38,002 nt of DNA from Agathobacter sp. (GCA_022772675.1 JALEZW010000066.1:1-38002); one strand, 5' to 3'. Positions 1 to 7,063 are shown, numbered from the stretch's first letter. The notes: a model not told the origin generated them from the sequence alone. Translations and numbers: made by a program.

Positions 1-246
1 TTTCTCGTCCTGCCAGATAGAAAGTCCCTCAAACAGATCCGATCTGTCCGCATAGGAAACGGAGAAAAAAGCTTCCAGCATACTCATATTCAGAGTTTTA
101 CCGAAACGGCGGGGTCTGGTGATCAGAGTCACGTCATCCCCGCTTTCCCACCATTCCCGGATAAATCCCGTTTTGTCAATATAAAAGTACCCGTCTTTTC
201 TTATTTTATCAAAGCTCTGTATTCCGATTGCAACCGTTTTACGCAT
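1..246 (-). CDS. AAA-ATPase-like protein, N-terminal part only
   Basis: Partial gene running off the left edge; 82 codons are visible from an ATG at 246, behind a good ribosome binding site (TGGAGG, 6-7 nt upstream). The visible protein begins MRKTVAIGIQSFDKI, has a YFYIDKT motif near residue 22 and a P-loop-like segment RPRRFGKTLNMSML near residue 45. This is the signature of the 'predicted AAA-ATPase' N-terminal family (PF09820 type), usually over 500 residues and followed by a PD-(D/E)XK nuclease-like domain. These proteins are multicopy in gut Clostridia and Bacteroidetes; their function is unproven. The C-terminal half is outside the window, so it cannot be said whether the gene is intact. 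Confidence 0.85.
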   Translation of the reverse strand, partial: MRKTVAIGIQSFDKIRKDGYFYIDKTGFIREWWESGDDVTLITRPRRFGKTLNMSMLEAFFSVSYADRSDLFEGLSIWQDEK

Positions 247-267
247 ATAGACCTCCAAAGATGATAA

Positions 268-324
268 AAATCCGCTATACGATTCTATTGTAAATAGTAT
301 AGCGGATTTACATGTGAAATACAA
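268..324 (-). promoter_or_regulatory. Promoter of the AAA-ATPase-like gene overlapped by a 13-bp dyad
   Basis: On the minus strand a -35 TTGTAT (324-319), a 17-bp spacer and a -10 TATACT (301-296) lie about 50 bp upstream of the start at 246. A perfect inverted repeat with 13-bp arms (AAATCCGCTATAC at 268-280 and its complement at 297-309) straddles the -10 box and the expected transcription start. Only one arm would be transcribed, so the dyad is more likely a DNA operator than an RNA terminator. The cognate repressor is unknown. Confidence 0.6.
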
Positions 325-726
325 TCGTTACTAAATCCTTTTCAATCTGTTTCGTCGACGTGACCACAGGTAAAAACACTCTCCTCCGTGGCCTCTGCAA
401 TCATCCCCTCATACATTCGCAAAACCATGCGCTTTACGCACTATCTCCTGCTTCTCAGCTAGTATCTTCTCCAACATCTTTTCTGAATCTTCTCCCGCAC
501 GCAAAAGGGCTCCCGGAGGAAATCCTCCGAGAGCCCCGAAAGCCTTGATTTTACTGTGTTCTACGCCATTTCCGAGCATAATCTAAATATTACGCCAGAA
601 TGGCAGAAGTAACACACTATGACTCTTTTCCTTAGAACTTATATCCTTTTTGTGACTGCAATCATAGGAAAATTTGATGCATAATTTTCAATCGATAGAT
701 AAAAAATTGGTATCTGTTCAGTACCT
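325..726. other. Intergenic stretch with remnants and no intact gene
   Basis: No convincing gene is present. On the minus strand a degenerate coding trace reads EGMIAEATEES near 380-420, and 17 bases (391-407) are identical to 29614-29630, where a short ORF reads EGMIAEAEEE. A terminator-like hairpin lies at 507-536. Bases 541-556 and 596-635 resemble the terminator-flanking DNA next to the 8.9-kb attachment-like repeat (shared CCTTGATTTTACTG and a decayed copy of the ATGGCAG hairpin). The stretch is probably the scar of an older integration or excision. Confidence 0.4.
503..536 (-). terminator. Rho-independent terminator-like hairpin
   Basis: Minus-strand stem GGGCTC.CGGAGGA closing on TCCTCCG.GAGCCC with a short loop, followed by TTTT. 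Its sequence and the adjoining CCTTGATTTTACTG are close to the terminator at 8861-8897, so the two are probably copies of one host-gene terminator. Confidence 0.55.
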
Positions 727-3369
727 TCACAGAAACTCCAGTATTTCTTTCAAATGATCTGTCAGTTCTTTGTACTCATCCATGACACCATCATGATGTG
801 ACCGGATATAGTCCATATTTCCTTCTTTTGCCGCCATCTCCAGTGCTTTTGCCTCTCCGGACAAGTGAACCGCACCAATCGTGAGTGAAGTACTCTTTAA
901 TGCATGCACGGTTGTTCTGTAGTTGTCCCAGTCCTCCTCTGCAAAAAAATGCTTTAGCTGTGACGCTTTATCTGCCTGCAAAAATTCCTGCAGCATTTCT
1001 ATATAGAAATCTTCTTCATTCATGCAGTATATAAGTCCGGTCTTCACATCCAGTCCCTCCAGCTGTTCCAGTCGTTGAAGCGGTTCTGCCCCTTCTCCGC
1101 CGGCTTCCGGCTGCTCCATATCCTGCGCATCTTGGCTTTTTTCTATTCCCTGCCCGCCATTTTCACAGACTAGTTCTTCCGGCAGATATTTGAGGATCAT
1201 CTCCAGCAATTCCGTTTCCCGGATCGGCTTTGTCAGATAATCTGTAAATCCCGCCTCTATGTATTCTTCCTTTGCTCCTACGATGGCATTGGCGGTCAGC
1301 ATGATAACGGGAGTTTGTGCGTTAGGATTATCTGCAAGGTTCTTCATGTGTTCCAATGTCTCCAGACCATCCATCTCCGGCATCATGTGATCCAGAAAGA
1401 TCATTTGGTATGGTGTTGTCTTTACACATTCCAGACACTCACTGCCACTGACTGCTGTATCAATCTGTATCTTTGTTGCTTTCAAAAGACCTTCCACTAC
1501 CTTTAGATTCATCGTCACATCATCTACAACAAGGATCTTTGCATCCGGTGCCAGAAATGACAGTTTATCGTCATCTGAAGTACTCAGATATTGCTGATAA
1601 CGTTTTCCAAAGTCTCCCATCGGCTTGGCATCCGCGATTTTCTGCGGTATTTTGGCAGTAAAGCAAGAGCCTTTTCCATAGGTACTCTCTGCAAAGACCT
1701 CACCGCCCATCAGGTTCACCAGATTTTTCGTGAGATTCAGCCCCAGTCCTGTTCCCTCGATATTCCGATTGCGTTTTTCTTCAATCCTCGTAAAGGATTC
1801 AAACAGCTTTCCCAGATCTTCTTCCTTGATACCGATGCCCGTATCTCTGACAGTTATGACAAGCAGTATCTGTTCATCCGTTTTTTCTTCGAAATCCAAT
1901 TCGAATGTAATATTTCCCTCTTTTGTATATTTCACTGCATTGGACAAAAAATTGTTGATGATCTGCCTGATCCGTACTTCATCCCCATATAACCAGGAGG
2001 GTAGCTTCTCATTGATCTGCATGATAAACGAAACGGGCTTATTCTGCAGTTTTATTTTGGTCAGGTTATAGCAATCATTTAATACGGAAAACAACTGATA
2101 CCGGATCGTCAGTATTTCCATTTTTCCGGATTCAATTTTGGATATATCCAGAATATCATTAATTATGGAGAGCAAAGACTGCCCGGCACTCTGGATATTT
2201 TTTGCGTATTCCCTTAGATTTTCGTCATGACATTCTTTCAATAGCACGCTGTCCATACCCAGAATTCCATTGATCGGTGTACGAATCTCGTGAGACATAT
2301 TGGCAAGAAACTGACTCTTGGCCTCGTTTGCCCGGACAACCTCCTCCAACATATTTTTTTCTTTCGTCAGGTCATATACAAAGCAGACGATGCAGTATGG
2401 ATCATCATGAAAATCTCTTGCCAACGAAAAATTCAGTGAACAACTGATGGCTCCATGCACAGACACCAGCTCTGCCACACCTTTGTTATCCCGCAAAATC
2501 CCATCCTTGATCCGGCCGAATTCCGCGTCTGTCCCCTGAAACAGCTGCATGAGTTTTTGATTTTCAATCTTTTTAATTCCCAAAAGCTCCTGACCATATG
2601 GATTTGCCAAAACAAGCCGGAAGTATTCGTCAAAGATCAATATCGCCGTGTTTGCAGACTCGTAAATATATTGGCTCAGATTTCCTACCGTGATGCTGAA
2701 TGCATTAAATCTGGTAGCCCAAAACCATGTGATCATATAAGTCAGAAACATTCCGTAAGCCGAGCTTGGAAAAGAGGGCTTGCCCAGCATCGGCAGAATC
2801 GTATCCGGAATAATAGAAAACAGAATCGCAATATTGGCGAGTATCGCCGCTCTGACATAATATGACTGACGCTTCGGCTTTTCCTTGTGCACCCAGAGAA
2901 TGGCCATGGCAATCATCGTTACCGCAACAAATGCCAAAAAAATGCTATGTACCATTCTTCCGAAGCTGTTTGTAGTATAATAGCACATTCTTCCGTTCAA
3001 GCGCACAAAGGTATGCTGGTCGGGAATGAAAAAGTACAGATCGGCCACGGCAACAATCCCAAATATCATCGCATAAGCGCGAAACAGCCACTTCGGAAGT
3101 TCCACCATATAGGCGACCATCAGGGCTTCTGTCATCATAAATCCTGCAACACCCACGAGCCCGACAGCCCGGAATACAGCTGCAACCTCCCCGGTCTCCG
3201 TGAATCCCATAATGCCATAACCGCCACTCCAAAGAGCACCGAAAAAGCCCATCACCAGCATGTAATACCGCAGTGCCCCGGCATTCTTTTCCCGCATGAA
3301 ATAACTGATTCCACAGATTGCTATAATTGTGCTGAATACAACAGCAAGACAATTAATAAATATTCCCAT
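727..3369 (-). CDS. Hybrid sensor histidine kinase / response regulator (7TM-PAS-HisKA-HATPase-REC-Hpt)
   Basis: 880 residues, a complete phosphorelay in one polypeptide in the inner membrane. Residues 1-225 carry seven hydrophobic segments of the N-terminal 7TM histidine-kinase type. A PAS-like region spans about 235-335. HisKA has the phosphoacceptor H360 in NMSHEIRTP. The HATPase has its N box near 473-481, DTGIG at 509-513 and GTGLGL at 539-544. The receiver has acidic VVDD (614-617), phosphoacceptor D660 in FLDHMMPEMDG and K714 in LTKP. A C-terminal Hpt domain has H822 in VHALKS. The start is supported by GAGGAGG about 7 nt upstream. There is no output domain and no adjacent regulator, so the partner is elsewhere. 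The ligand is unknown. Confidence 0.95.
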   Translation of the reverse strand: MGIFINCLAVVFSTIIAICGISYFMREKNAGALRYYMLVMGFFGALWSGGYGIMGFTETGEVAAVFRAVGLVGVAGFMMTEALMVAYMVELPKWLFRAYAMIFGIVAVADLYFFIPDQHTFVRLNGRMCYYTTNSFGRMVHSIFLAFVAVTMIAMAILWVHKEKPKRQSYYVRAAILANIAILFSIIPDTILPMLGKPSFPSSAYGMFLTYMITWFWATRFNAFSITVGNLSQYIYESANTAILIFDEYFRLVLANPYGQELLGIKKIENQKLMQLFQGTDAEFGRIKDGILRDNKGVAELVSVHGAISCSLNFSLARDFHDDPYCIVCFVYDLTKEKNMLEEVVRANEAKSQFLANMSHEIRTPINGILGMDSVLLKECHDENLREYAKNIQSAGQSLLSIINDILDISKIESGKMEILTIRYQLFSVLNDCYNLTKIKLQNKPVSFIMQINEKLPSWLYGDEVRIRQIINNFLSNAVKYTKEGNITFELDFEEKTDEQILLVITVRDTGIGIKEEDLGKLFESFTRIEEKRNRNIEGTGLGLNLTKNLVNLMGGEVFAESTYGKGSCFTAKIPQKIADAKPMGDFGKRYQQYLSTSDDDKLSFLAPDAKILVVDDVTMNLKVVEGLLKATKIQIDTAVSGSECLECVKTTPYQMIFLDHMMPEMDGLETLEHMKNLADNPNAQTPVIMLTANAIVGAKEEYIEAGFTDYLTKPIRETELLEMILKYLPEELVCENGGQGIEKSQDAQDMEQPEAGGEGAEPLQRLEQLEGLDVKTGLIYCMNEEDFYIEMLQEFLQADKASQLKHFFAEEDWDNYRTTVHALKSTSLTIGAVHLSGEAKALEMAAKEGNMDYIRSHHDGVMDEYKELTDHLKEILEFL

Positions 3370-3834
3370 TTCATTTCCTCCTCAGGCATCCATTTGATCA
3401 CACTGTCTTCCTTTGCCCGGCCGAATCATTCACCGTGCTACCCGGAAATGCCATCATCCCTATTAGATCATATCAATATGGCAAGCAACCCTATAGATTA
3501 CCTGCTATATAAAATAATCAGTATAAAACTGAAGTAATTCAAACTATTTATGCCCCAGGTTGAACTTAACTTATTTTGTTTAAGCTTCAGTCTTATATGG
3601 GGCATATTTATATATCAATTACACTATTTATTTTGACCTACTGAATGGTTGTTCCCAAACTGTTGCCATGAAATTATTATAGTGCGGAAGAGGATGAAAT
3701 GCAACCGGGAAATTCATTTACAGTACAATTAACTGGTGGAATCTCCTCAGTTGATACCCTAGAAAAAGGAATGGAAACCTCTCCATCAAATATTAACTAG
3801 CTTCGAGAATATTTTACACTTCTCTTGTTATACA
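3370..3834. other. Intergenic region with a long stem-loop and no intact gene
   Basis: Upstream of the kinase. Bases 3549-3606 form a stem-loop (TATGCCCCA at 3549-3557 pairing with TGGGGCATA at 3598-3606, with an A/T-rich inner stem). A short plus-strand coding trace at about 3688-3800 (EEDEMQPGNSFTVQL..., ending TAG) lacks a credible start and looks like a gene fragment. No clear promoter for the kinase could be assigned. Confidence 0.4.
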
Positions 3835-4081
3835 TTACTCATCATCCTTGTTTTCCCAGTGTCCGCTAAAACCACGTCCAATATAACTTACATTATACAT
3901 TTCCTTTATATGGCGCTTAATTGTTTTAGAACTAACTCCTAATGCAATAGCTATTTTCTCTGTACTAATTTTGTTATCTTTACGAATCATGTCCACAATC
4001 TGAGCATCCAACTTGTCTTGAGGGACATCTTGAGGGACACCTTGAATTTTAAGAGGGTCTGACCCTTGCAGTTGACCCTTG
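3835..4081 (-). pseudogene. C-terminal remnant of an ATP-binding / winged-helix regulator
   Basis: An open minus-strand frame without a start codon ends in TAA at 3835-3837. It encodes about 75 residues: a PQDVPQDKLDAQIVDMI linker, then a helix-turn-helix ISTEKIAIALGVSSKTIKRH and an ending YIGRGFSGHWENKDDE. This is the usual C-terminal winged helix of the AlbA_2/Schlafen-like 'ATP-binding protein' transcriptional regulators of Firmicutes. The roughly 400-residue N-terminal part is missing, and the frame runs into short TGACCCTTGCAG direct repeats at 4070-4094 that may mark the deletion joint. Confidence 0.6.
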
Positions 4082-4106
4082 CAGTTTTTTGCAGCTCTTT
4101 TTATAT

Positions 4107-4320
4107 GTTTCAGACGGGAGAAATTAACTTATCAGAAACGAATATTGCATACAATGTTGGCATATGCTATGCCCAGGCAGGAAATGAGATAAGTGTCTTT
4201 AGGCTAATTGCCACTGTTATTTCCGTCCAGCCATTTGCAGATAAAGTGGCAGACTACACCGGCTATGACGGGATGGTTCTACTTTTGAGAAAGAAACAAA
4301 TACGAGATGACAGACCTTGA
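4107..4320 (+). CDS. Unknown ORF, possibly a gene fragment
   Basis: The protein-like part starts at Met 4107 (MFQTGEINLSETNIAYNV...) and runs to TGA at 4318; the frame itself opens earlier, at 4066, inside the direct repeats. The composition looks coding, but there is no good ribosome binding site and I do not recognise a family. It overlaps the next ORF by 14 nt. It may be the 3' end of a gene cut by the same event that truncated the winged-helix gene on the other strand. Confidence 0.35.
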
Positions 4321-4615
4321 GTTTGAACGTATTCACCACGGAGCTGCAGTTATTCAGAATGAAGATAAATTGTGTGGTTTTGACTTTGTGAAAATCAAAC
4401 GTTCTGATTTTTCTATGGAGTTAAGGGATGTGTTTGGTGCCTCAATAAAGGATGAGGAACGAGAAGGCGATACCCCTATTATTCTAGAAAATGGCGGATA
4501 CTATTTCGTGTATTCATTGAGCGAAGGTATCTATGCAGAACCCCATGCAAACCGAAGAAACAGATTTGTCATACTTTTTGATCGTGAAATGATGATTGTG
4601 TCAAGTTTTCTATGA
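4307..4615 (+). CDS. Hypothetical protein, 102 residues
   Basis: Starts MTDLEFERIHHGAAVI and ends FDREMMIVSSFL; mixed alpha/beta composition with no membrane segment or recognised motif. It overlaps the upstream ORF by 14 nt, which suggests coupling or that both are pieces of one interrupted gene. Its stop codon lies inside a perfect 11-bp inverted repeat (4600-4624). No Shine-Dalgarno is obvious. Codon use looks natural, so it is listed, with modest confidence. Confidence 0.4.
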   Translation: MTDLEFERIHHGAAVIQNEDKLCGFDFVKIKRSDFSMELRDVFGASIKDEEREGDTPIILENGGYYFVYSLSEGIYAEPHANRRNRFVILFDREMMIVSSFL

Positions 4616-4668
4616 AAACTTGACATGTAGCTTCAGCCCATTTGCCGAAGGCAAATTTTCATGGGCTG
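4600..4668 (+). terminator. Two consecutive strong stem-loops after the unknown ORFs
   Basis: The first is GTCAAGTTTTC (4600-4610), TAT, GAAAACTTGAC (4614-4624), a perfect 11-bp stem containing the stop codon of the preceding ORF. The second is CAGCCCA...TTTGCC-GAA-GGCAAA...TGGGCTG (about 4633-4669). Neither has a T-run, so they may be RNA-stability or mobile-element structures rather than classical terminators. Confidence 0.45.
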
Positions 4669-4875
4669 ATGTTCAGCTTGGGGCATATATATGAAAAATC
4701 AAAATGTACTGCCCATTTTGCTCTCATTTTTCGTTTGAAATTCGATGCTTTGGGCGTGGATACTCATAATTTGATTCTTACATCCTGCTAAATGTCTAAA
4801 ATGTGGGTGTGGAGAGTAAGCAGTTGGACTATACGCCCCATTGTCTTTTCAGGAAAATTCAGCCGTATTTTTTGT

Positions 4876-5160
4876 TCTGTACGTGTGAAATTTCAAAATT
4901 CAGAAAACACCCGTACAGTTGCGATGCCTTGTACGGGTGAAATCTCAGATTCTTCAAAACCACCCGCACAATATCCATATCCTGTACGGGCGAAATCTCG
5001 AAATCTCAAAAAATGCCCGTATAATCCCCAAGACATGTACGGGCGAAATCTTGAAAATATAGAAACCACCCGTATAAACCCTACGATCTGTACGGGTGAA
5101 ATTTCGAAAGTACAAAAATCGCCCGTATCATCACTACGCCTTGTACGTGTGACACCTTGA
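4876..5160. repeat. Tandem array of six ~53-bp palindromic units
   Basis: The motif TGTACGGGYGAAATYTC recurs with GTAC at 4879, 4931, 4984, 5037, 5090 and 5143, a period of 52-53 bp. Each unit holds a palindrome such as CCCGTACA (4910-4917), a 12-nt variable loop and TGTACGGG (4930-4937). Between palindromes the ~25-bp GAAATYTCGAAA...AAAAA segment is conserved while the loops differ. ORFs across both strands of the array are repeat translations and are not called genes. Confidence 0.8.
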
Positions 5161-5219
5161 AATACAAAAATCATTCATAAAAGACCTTGTTGTATCCAAA
5201 AGAACGCCTATAAATCCTT

Positions 5220-5699
5220 TCATATTCCCAATTCACTGTGAAAATACTTTAATGGTGAATATGCATATCTTCGTTCAAATTCTCGTTTGTGTAACTCTTT
5301 GACTCCGCTCATATGCAAAACATAGTCTTCAACAAAGTTCAATGCCTCTTTCTTAATTCGATCTAAATTGACCATTGTTTCATTAAACTCATCCTTATCA
5401 ATAATCGCATCCATCGTATCAAAATATTCTGTTTTAGTAATAATAACTATCTTACTATAATCCAGACCTGATCTATGAGCTTTTGATCTTGTCGTATTTG
5501 AAAAATGATATGCATATTTATGAGTAATTTCACTTCTATAGGGAATGCAGATAAAATAATCATAATGCGACTGAAAAAGCAGACAATTGTATGCCCTTTG
5601 CTTTTTCTTTAGAATTTCTCTATATGGCGGATTAGGATATACACGATAGAATGCATCAGTAAGTCTCAATATCTGATAATCATTTTCAGGTAAATTCAT
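5220..5699 (-). CDS. Type III toxin-antitoxin toxin (ToxN/AbiQ superfamily, CptN/TenpN-like endoribonuclease)
   Basis: 159 residues. The N-terminal half has the compact beta-barrel pattern of type III toxins: an RLTDAFYRVYPNPPY segment near residue 12, then YNCLLFQSHYDYFICIPYRS (about 37-57), the equivalent of the 'cell-permanent protein surface' strands in ToxN. A helical C-terminus ends in LKYFHSELGI. Such toxins cut RNA and are held inactive by the RNA repeats processed from their own transcript. Family assignment rests mainly on the locus: two 52-nt direct repeats, a terminator and an SD (AAGGAGA, 9 nt before the ATG) lie directly upstream in the canonical order. CptN or TenpN subtype cannot be decided by eye. 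Confidence 0.82.
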   Translation of the reverse strand: MNLPENDYQILRLTDAFYRVYPNPPYREILKKKQRAYNCLLFQSHYDYFICIPYRSEITHKYAYHFSNTTRSKAHRSGLDYSKIVIITKTEYFDTMDAIIDKDEFNETMVNLDRIKKEALNFVEDYVLHMSGVKELHKREFERRYAYSPLKYFHSELGI

Positions 5700-5719
5700 T
5701 CCTACTCTTCTCCTTAAGT

Positions 5720-5747
5720 AAAAAACGAGAGACTTTTCAGTCTCTCG
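5720..5747 (-). terminator. Rho-independent terminator between antitoxin RNA and toxin
   Basis: Minus-strand stem CGAGAGACT, loop GAAA, AGTCTCTCG followed by TTTTTT. In type III systems this leaky terminator sets the excess of antitoxin RNA over toxin mRNA. Its position between the repeats and the toxin SD is diagnostic. Confidence 0.9.
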
Positions 5748-5878
5748 TCATAGACTTCATCATTCGGTCACTTTTTATTTTACCGTCCTGTCAGAACCGT
5801 CACAGGACTCATCACTCGGTCACTTTTTATTTTACCGTCCTGTCAGAACCGTCACAGGACTCATCTAAGATGATGAAG
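5748..5878 (-). ncRNA. Type III antitoxin RNA, two 52-nt repeats plus a partial third
   Basis: Transcribed leftward. Full repeats are 5813-5864 and 5761-5812, which differ at one base; a degenerate 13-15-nt partial copy (about 5746-5760) abuts the terminator. Within each repeat GTCCTGT pairs with ACAGGAC around a GACGGTTCTG loop, followed by GGTAAAATAAAAAGTGACCG, an arrangement compatible with the pseudoknot found in ToxI/CptI RNAs. A perfect 7-bp inverted repeat (AAGAACA-GCTG-TGTTCTT, 5879-5896) lies at the predicted 5' end and could be a cap hairpin or operator. Confidence 0.82.
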
Positions 5879-5902
5879 AAGAACAGCTGTGTTCTTACCT
5901 TT

Positions 5903-5931
5903 ATTATACTCATCAGTTCTGTAAATATCAA
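5903..5931 (-). promoter_or_regulatory. Promoter of the type III toxin-antitoxin locus
   Basis: -35 TTGATA (5931-5926), exactly 17 bp, -10 TATAAT (5908-5903), placing transcription start about 5896, just upstream of the first antitoxin repeat. No other promoter is seen between the repeats and the toxin, so the toxin depends on read-through. Confidence 0.85.
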
Positions 5932-5946
5932 TACTTTTCTACGAAT

Positions 5947-6048
5947 TTATCGCCGATTTCCCATCCCTTTATCGGCATATTCATGTTCCAGTTCGTCCGC
6001 CAAATACACATCACTCATACAATGCATATCGGAAATGCCGTCCATCAT
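5947..6048 (-). CDS. Short ORF of 33 residues, possibly a gene fragment
   Basis: MMDGISDMHCMSDVYLADEL... to TAA at 5947. The acidic composition and the continuing open frame look coding, but the ribosome binding site is weak (GGGG about 9 nt upstream). It ends 16 bp before the toxin-antitoxin -35 box. Unrecognised; could be the tail of a lost gene. The remaining DNA to 6148 shows nothing else. Confidence 0.3.
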   Translation of the reverse strand: MMDGISDMHCMSDVYLADELEHEYADKGMGNRR

Positions 6049-6148
6049 TAGCTGATACCCCGAAATGATAAAAGAAATCCATCAAAAAACAATTCCACTG
6101 TATTATAAATACCGGAATATGATTCCTTCTCTTCCTCAATGTTTCAAC

Positions 6149-6370
6149 TTACCGCTCCACACGGTCTAAGCCAAGCGGATCACCTTCCTTGGGATTGCCC
6201 TCCTCCATGCTCCCCACATCCCCCGGCAAAATATCATCATCAAAGTAAAACCCTGTAAATTCATACAACAGCTTCGGACTGACATAAGAAACCAGATCTC
6301 TCTCCAATGCGTAGTCAAACATCAGATTGCATAAAGATTTATAATCATCAATGCTGCCAAACTCACTCAT
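6149..6370 (-). pseudogene. Fused scar of an integrase and an excisionase-like gene
   Basis: 73 residues that join two separate genes of the intact modules in this window. KSLCNLMFDYALERDLV (residues 11-27) matches the middle of the integrases at 9.5 and 28.3 kb. It is followed directly by YVSPKLLYEFTGFYFDDDI, which matches the C-terminal half of the excisionase-like proteins at 9.2 and 28.1 kb. The integrase catalytic domain and the DNA-binding half of the second protein are deleted. GAGGAAATAGATT before the ATG is a usable SD, so a peptide may still be made, but no integrase function remains. Confidence 0.75.
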
Positions 6371-6475
6371 AATCTATTTCCTCCGTCTGTTTCTTTACGT
6401 TTCTTTTGCTTTATGATCTAAGTATAAGGCCAAGCCCCGATGAATTACATGGCTAAAACACAGAAATAAGTGCTT

Positions 6476-6697
6476 CTATCCCGGCAGAATCACATGAAGT
6501 CCTGACGTAAACAACTTCGCTCCAATTGGTATGAGGATCAGCGTACAGCACAGTGCTAACCCTAGCACGCACAATGCCAATCCGATAGGCAGAAGGATAA
6601 ACAACCACAGACAAGCCTTTAACAACGCTCCTGTAATCGCAAATCCCAGCCAGAATAAAACAGCCAGTATCACCAGACAAATCATAAATGTTAACAT
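6476..6697 (-). CDS. Small multi-pass membrane protein
   Basis: 73 residues, almost entirely hydrophobic (MLTFMICLVILAVLFWLGF..., two or three helices, ending LFTSGLHVILPG). This type of short membrane protein recurs in Lachnospiraceae genomes, function unknown. The ATG overlaps the stop of the upstream 56-residue gene and follows GGGGATGG, so the two are probably translationally coupled. A second frame over the same bases lacks any such feature and was discarded. Confidence 0.6.
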   Translation of the reverse strand: MLTFMICLVILAVLFWLGFAITGALLKACLWLFILLPIGLALCVLGLALCCTLILIPIGAKLFTSGLHVILPG

Positions 6698-6861
6698 TCT
6701 ACACCATCCCCTTTTCTTCTCTCCGTATTCCCGGAGGTATCATAAATTCTTGTTCCATGAAATGTGGACCGGTTTTCCAGTCCCAGCCTCTTACTGTATT
6801 CCTTCTGGCTCTCCATCTGGTCAATCAGCCGGCACATTCTCACTCTTTCCTGTACACTCAT
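6691..6861 (-). CDS. Small hypothetical protein, 56 residues
   Basis: MSVQERVRMCRLIDQMESQ..., a hydrophilic N-terminal helix, then GLENRSTFHGTRIYD and a basic tail. The stop codon overlaps the start of the membrane protein, forming a two-gene unit. A minus-strand promoter candidate lies about 70 bp upstream (6927-6955). The gene is too short for typical ORF cut-offs but has the composition and coupling of a real one. No function is recognised. Confidence 0.5.
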   Translation of the reverse strand: MSVQERVRMCRLIDQMESQKEYSKRLGLENRSTFHGTRIYDTSGNTERRKGDGVEC

Positions 6862-6926
6862 CCAACCAACTCCTTATGCAATTTGATAATTTACTTTCTT
6901 TATGCCCTTAGTATACAGAACTGCTG

Positions 6927-6955
6927 ATTATACATAAAGGGATCACAAGTGCGAA
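6927..6955 (-). promoter_or_regulatory. Candidate promoter of the two small genes
   Basis: -10 TATAAT (6932-6927) with a 17-bp spacer to TTCGCA (6955-6950), a weak -35. It diverges from the XRE-regulator promoter about 90 bp to the right, so one regulator could govern both. Confidence 0.4.
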
Positions 6956-6992
6956 ATAGCGATGTCTATTTCCTCTTTCCACCCTAAAACAG

Positions 6993-7029
6993 CCATGCAC
7001 TTTCCTTTCATGCATGGTTCGTGTATAAT
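6993..7029 (+). promoter_or_regulatory. Promoter and palindromic operator of the XRE regulator
   Basis: -10 TATAAT at 7024-7029; the -35 region (TTTCCT at 7001-7006) is poor. An inverted repeat CCATGCA (6993-6999) / TGCATGG (7011-7017) flanks the -35 position, where an autorepressor would sit. The poor -35 fits a regulated promoter. Confidence 0.5.
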
Positions 7030-7063
7030 GGGATTATCAAATTTACAAACTCGGAGGTACATC

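Larger units (their letters stand above)
3549..4687. repeat. 1.1-kb unit bounded by inverted repeats TATGCCCCARGYTGAAC
   Basis: Bases 3549-3565 match the complement of 4671-4687 at 15 of 17 positions. The interior holds a broken winged-helix gene on one strand and two unknown ORFs on the other. No transposase is visible inside, so the unit could be a decayed insertion sequence or MITE-like block, or the similarity could be two copies of one stem-loop element. Confidence 0.35.

Noticed and set aside
360..548. Plus-strand ORF ending in the hairpin
   Set aside because: GTG start without SD; it reads through a terminator hairpin and minus-strand remnant coding.
4876..5160. CRISPR array
   Set aside because: Variable parts are only 12-16 nt and are the loops of palindromes, repeats are imperfect, and no cas genes are nearby.
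4792..5174. Protein-coding ORFs on both strands of the palindromic array
   Set aside because: They are translations of the repeat unit, with no ribosome binding site and no independent protein character.
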